Source: Ophiodon elongatus
Taxonomy: Eukaryota; Chordata; Actinopteri; Perciformes; Hexagrammidae
Assembly (NCBI GenBank): GCA_016806645.1
Contig: JACSYO010002116.1
Location: 3,289,501-3,353,500, forward strand
DNA length: 64,000 nucleotides
Direction: 5' to 3'
Position numbers and translations under genes: made by a program. Numbering within the stretch: the stretch's first letter is position 1; each line of letters opens with the position of its first letter. Shown here one piece after another: positions 61,402 to 64,000 of the stretch. The notes under the pieces are model-generated. The model was not told where the DNA came from, ran no database searches, and worked only from the letters and a program-made list of their open reading frames with translations.

Positions 61402-64000
61402 GTGAGCATACTCATCTGAAGTCTGTGGTTTGGTATGGTTTGGCGGGTGTGGGAAAGTGTGGTTAGAGCTACACTCACACAAATAGCGGTTTTCAGTGTG
61501 AGCAGACAGTGAAATTCTCATTTTAAGACAACAACACAGTGTGTACCTCGAGGCTCGCCAATGGCCAAACCGCACAATGTTTAAATCATTTTGGCTTAAT
61601 TGCTTTTTAACAAGGCTCCCTACTGCGTTGACATTATACATTAACACTGTGGGTGCTGAAAGCTCTCAGTCTGACAAGTCTGGCCACGTACAGCTGCGTC
61701 TCAGAATAACACAAGAGAGGCTTTTTGTGAAAAACTCCATTATGTGCTGTTTATAAAGTCATGAACAATGAGAGCAGAGAAAGCCTCCAAAAAGCATTAA
61801 AATATATTTTTATGCCTCAAAAGCTATCAATTTTTTTTTTTTTTACAGTAGTGGCTTCATATTCTGGAATAATGTCTCCACTGTGTCTAATAAACTGATC
61901 TCTCATTGCAGACTTGCACTGCTGGCAAATATAGGATGAGATATAATCTGACCTTGCAACCAGTGATAGAGCGGTGCATGATACATGGTACAAACACAGG
62001 ACTACCAGTCATAAACCCCTTCATTAGGAGAGCCAGACAGTGTGGAGCATGTATTTTACTACACACCCAACATTTCGGATAGAATATAACCTTTGGGCGG
62101 GATGTCGAAGGACTGGGCTCACTGAGCTGCACTTTGGTGTGTGAGTGTGTGTGTGTATGACCTGTCTGTCAGTTAAACCTTACTTTGGGTTTTGAGTACA
62201 TTTCCAAAATAACAATGTGCAGCATAGAAATTATAAAGCACTCAAGCTGTACAATATATAGTTACGGAAACCTAAAACATCAGAGATGACTTCTAAAGTG
62301 ACATTAAGTCAGACGGCACACGCTTTGTACACGACGGTCGGCGAAGGTATAGAAATGTCAAAACAAAACATTCTGAGACATCCTAATATCCTCAAATTAG
62401 TTTGAAAGCAGGTCCTCAGATAGCTTTGGCTGCGGTCATCGGGCGCCTATTTTGGAGAGGCAAAGTCTTAAATAGCTGCAGGAAATGAGGAGATGATGAT
62501 GGACTTGAAGCTACCCTCTGCCTAAGCACCACTCTCTTAAAATAGGAGTGATCTGTTGTCCTCTACATGCCAGAAAGAAAAAAAAATAATCAGATTGAAA
62601 GAAATGTTAGCTAATTAGGCAGGCAGGAGCAGTAACAAGTCCCTGATGTTAACAGTACCAGCATGGCCATATTTATAGAGCAAAAGCATCAAACCCAATT
62701 CATCAAATTATTATTTGAGTAATACATAAACAATGAAGTAAAAAAAAAAAAAGTAACAAGAGAAGAGAACATATGAACTAGTTCAATGCAACAACTACTC
62801 TTTTATTAGCATTTTGATGTTCCAATTTTGGTCAAAGATAACTATCAGTGTCATCATTTACAGCATGTCCTCACCTCGTGGAGACACAAACCCACACAAA
62901 ATAAACAGGCAGTCATGCTGCGGGGCTTCTAATGTCAAAAGAAAGCAAAAGTCAAATATATGCATCTTTAATTTCCACTCTGTCAGTACCACCTCTTTAT
63001 AAGCAATTGTCATCGCTTCATTTGCCACAGACAGATGTCAAGCCACAGTCATGAGTTTTAGGCGCCATCTTGTGGCCGTTTGTGTCCAACATCTGTGTTC
63101 ACATGAGGCCGAAAATGCATCATGAATTAATCCAATGGCTTTACTGCATGGTTGAAGGCAAACATCAGATGATGTTTTCTTTAGTTTTGTATAGTTTGTA
63201 TGTTTTTTCTGGTTTTACTCTGATACTATATAATCTAATGCAATGTAAGAATTACTAACAGGAGGAATACCCAGAGAGTGAGAGATAGATACTACTACTA
63301 TACTAAATATTCACTCTTCAAGACAAGCAAAGGCAATTGAAATACAAGTGGATCCTTGACGGTGTTGCTGCTGCCGACCCTGGCAGGCCGAAAAAATATA
63401 AAGTAGATAATATGATGCAAGGCTCTGCACAGGAATAACTTGTAAGAAGTGATTGAATGCAAGTATGTTCCTTTAAAAAAATAACGTCTCGCTCACGATG
63501 TTCTTGCTTGACATTTATCATTTCTCAGGGTGTCTCTCTGCTGGATTAACAGTTTTTGATGCTTCCACGGGGTCATGCAGGGATTCCCAAAGTTGTTCTC
63601 AGTTGGCCTTTCCTGCTATCTCTCCGATCAGAGTTTCGACTCCGCTGCACTCCAGGGGAAATCTAATTAGCAAGCAGTGATGTGCTGAAATGTGAAGAAG
63701 CTAACTGTAATCTTAACAGGTGGCTAAGCTGCAGAGCAAAACTGAAAAAGTGAAAGCCAAATGGATCACCAGTGAAATTAGTGGCTTCAGGGTCCCTTGA
63801 AGAGAATTCACTGAATGTTTATGAATTGGACTTTAGTGTAGTAGTTAATCAAGTTATGGCCGATGGGGAAGCTTTGATGCATTTAGCATTGATCAGTAAA
63901 GGCCAACGCTCCGACAATACTATCACTTGTCAGCAGGATTAGTTAACTATCCAGAGCTGCAAAAAACATCAAACTCGATAAGCAACTCAGCTGTGTAAGC

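Larger units (their letters stand above)
58151..64000. other. Gene-free region downstream of dkk1, part 4
   Basis: Densest microsatellite section: CA or GT tracts at 58169-58246, 58984-59041, 59852-59876, 60382-60518 and 61353-61401. No exon or RNA gene recognised up to the end of the window. Confidence 0.65.

Noticed and set aside
39551..64000. A further protein gene (for example a collectin or protocadherin neighbour as in human 10q21)
   Set aside because: No exon with splice sites and recognisable protein motif was found on either strand; open frames are short or repeat-driven.

Overview
The window is vertebrate nuclear DNA, and almost certainly from a ray-finned (probably percomorph) fish. 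Genes are split by GT-AG introns, there are many long CA/GT microsatellites, several non-autonomous repeats look like families common in spiny-rayed fishes, and the two recognisable genes match vertebrate PRKG1 and DKK1 exon by exon. There are no bacterial-type operons, no CRISPR array and no rRNA or intact tRNA gene.

Layout: positions 1-33.0 kb carry the 3' three quarters of prkg1 (cGMP-dependent protein kinase I) on the + strand. Fifteen coding exons (5275-32999) encode the end of cyclic-nucleotide domain A, all of domain B, the catalytic domain and the AGC C-terminal tail. They correspond without indels to residues 183-671 of the human I-alpha form. The N-terminal exons (leucine zipper, autoinhibitory segment, most of domain A) lie upstream of the window. 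Regulatory-domain exons are separated by introns of 1.5-9.3 kb, while the nine kinase exons sit in about 3.1 kb. The long introns hold microsatellites, an AT-rich palindrome, a duplicated 120-bp unit, two copies of a repeat family and a 36-codon small ORF.

From 33.0 to 37.7 kb is the compact intergenic region with the prkg1 3' UTR, a (CT)(CG)(CA) Z-DNA-prone tract, a G-quadruplex-prone block and the dkk1 promoter (two TCF/LEF-type sites, GC box, TATA box). At 37.68-38.86 kb is dkk1, a complete four-exon gene for a 253-residue secreted Wnt antagonist. It has a signal peptide, the LRP5/6-binding NAI motif and two ten-cysteine domains. Its 3' UTR has a long CA repeat, a Pumilio-type element and an ATTAAA poly(A) signal.

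From 39.5 kb to the end (about 24.5 kb) no gene can be supported. The stretch holds a hAT-like MITE (40.6-41.2 kb), another repeat copy (about 42.8-43.2 kb), many CA/GT tracts and purine-rich blocks. The order and shared orientation prkg1 then dkk1 match the human PRKG1-DKK1 neighbourhood, so this is conserved synteny. The two genes act in different pathways (NO/cGMP signalling and Wnt inhibition), and nothing in the sequence shows that they are co-regulated. The teleost ohnolog (a or b) cannot be decided from this window alone.

I did not find a convincing undescribed system. The observations most worth checking are the 120-bp duplicated palindromic unit, the Kozak-strong acidic 36-codon ORF, the AT palindrome, the dkk1 promoter architecture and the NAGNAG acceptor in dkk1.
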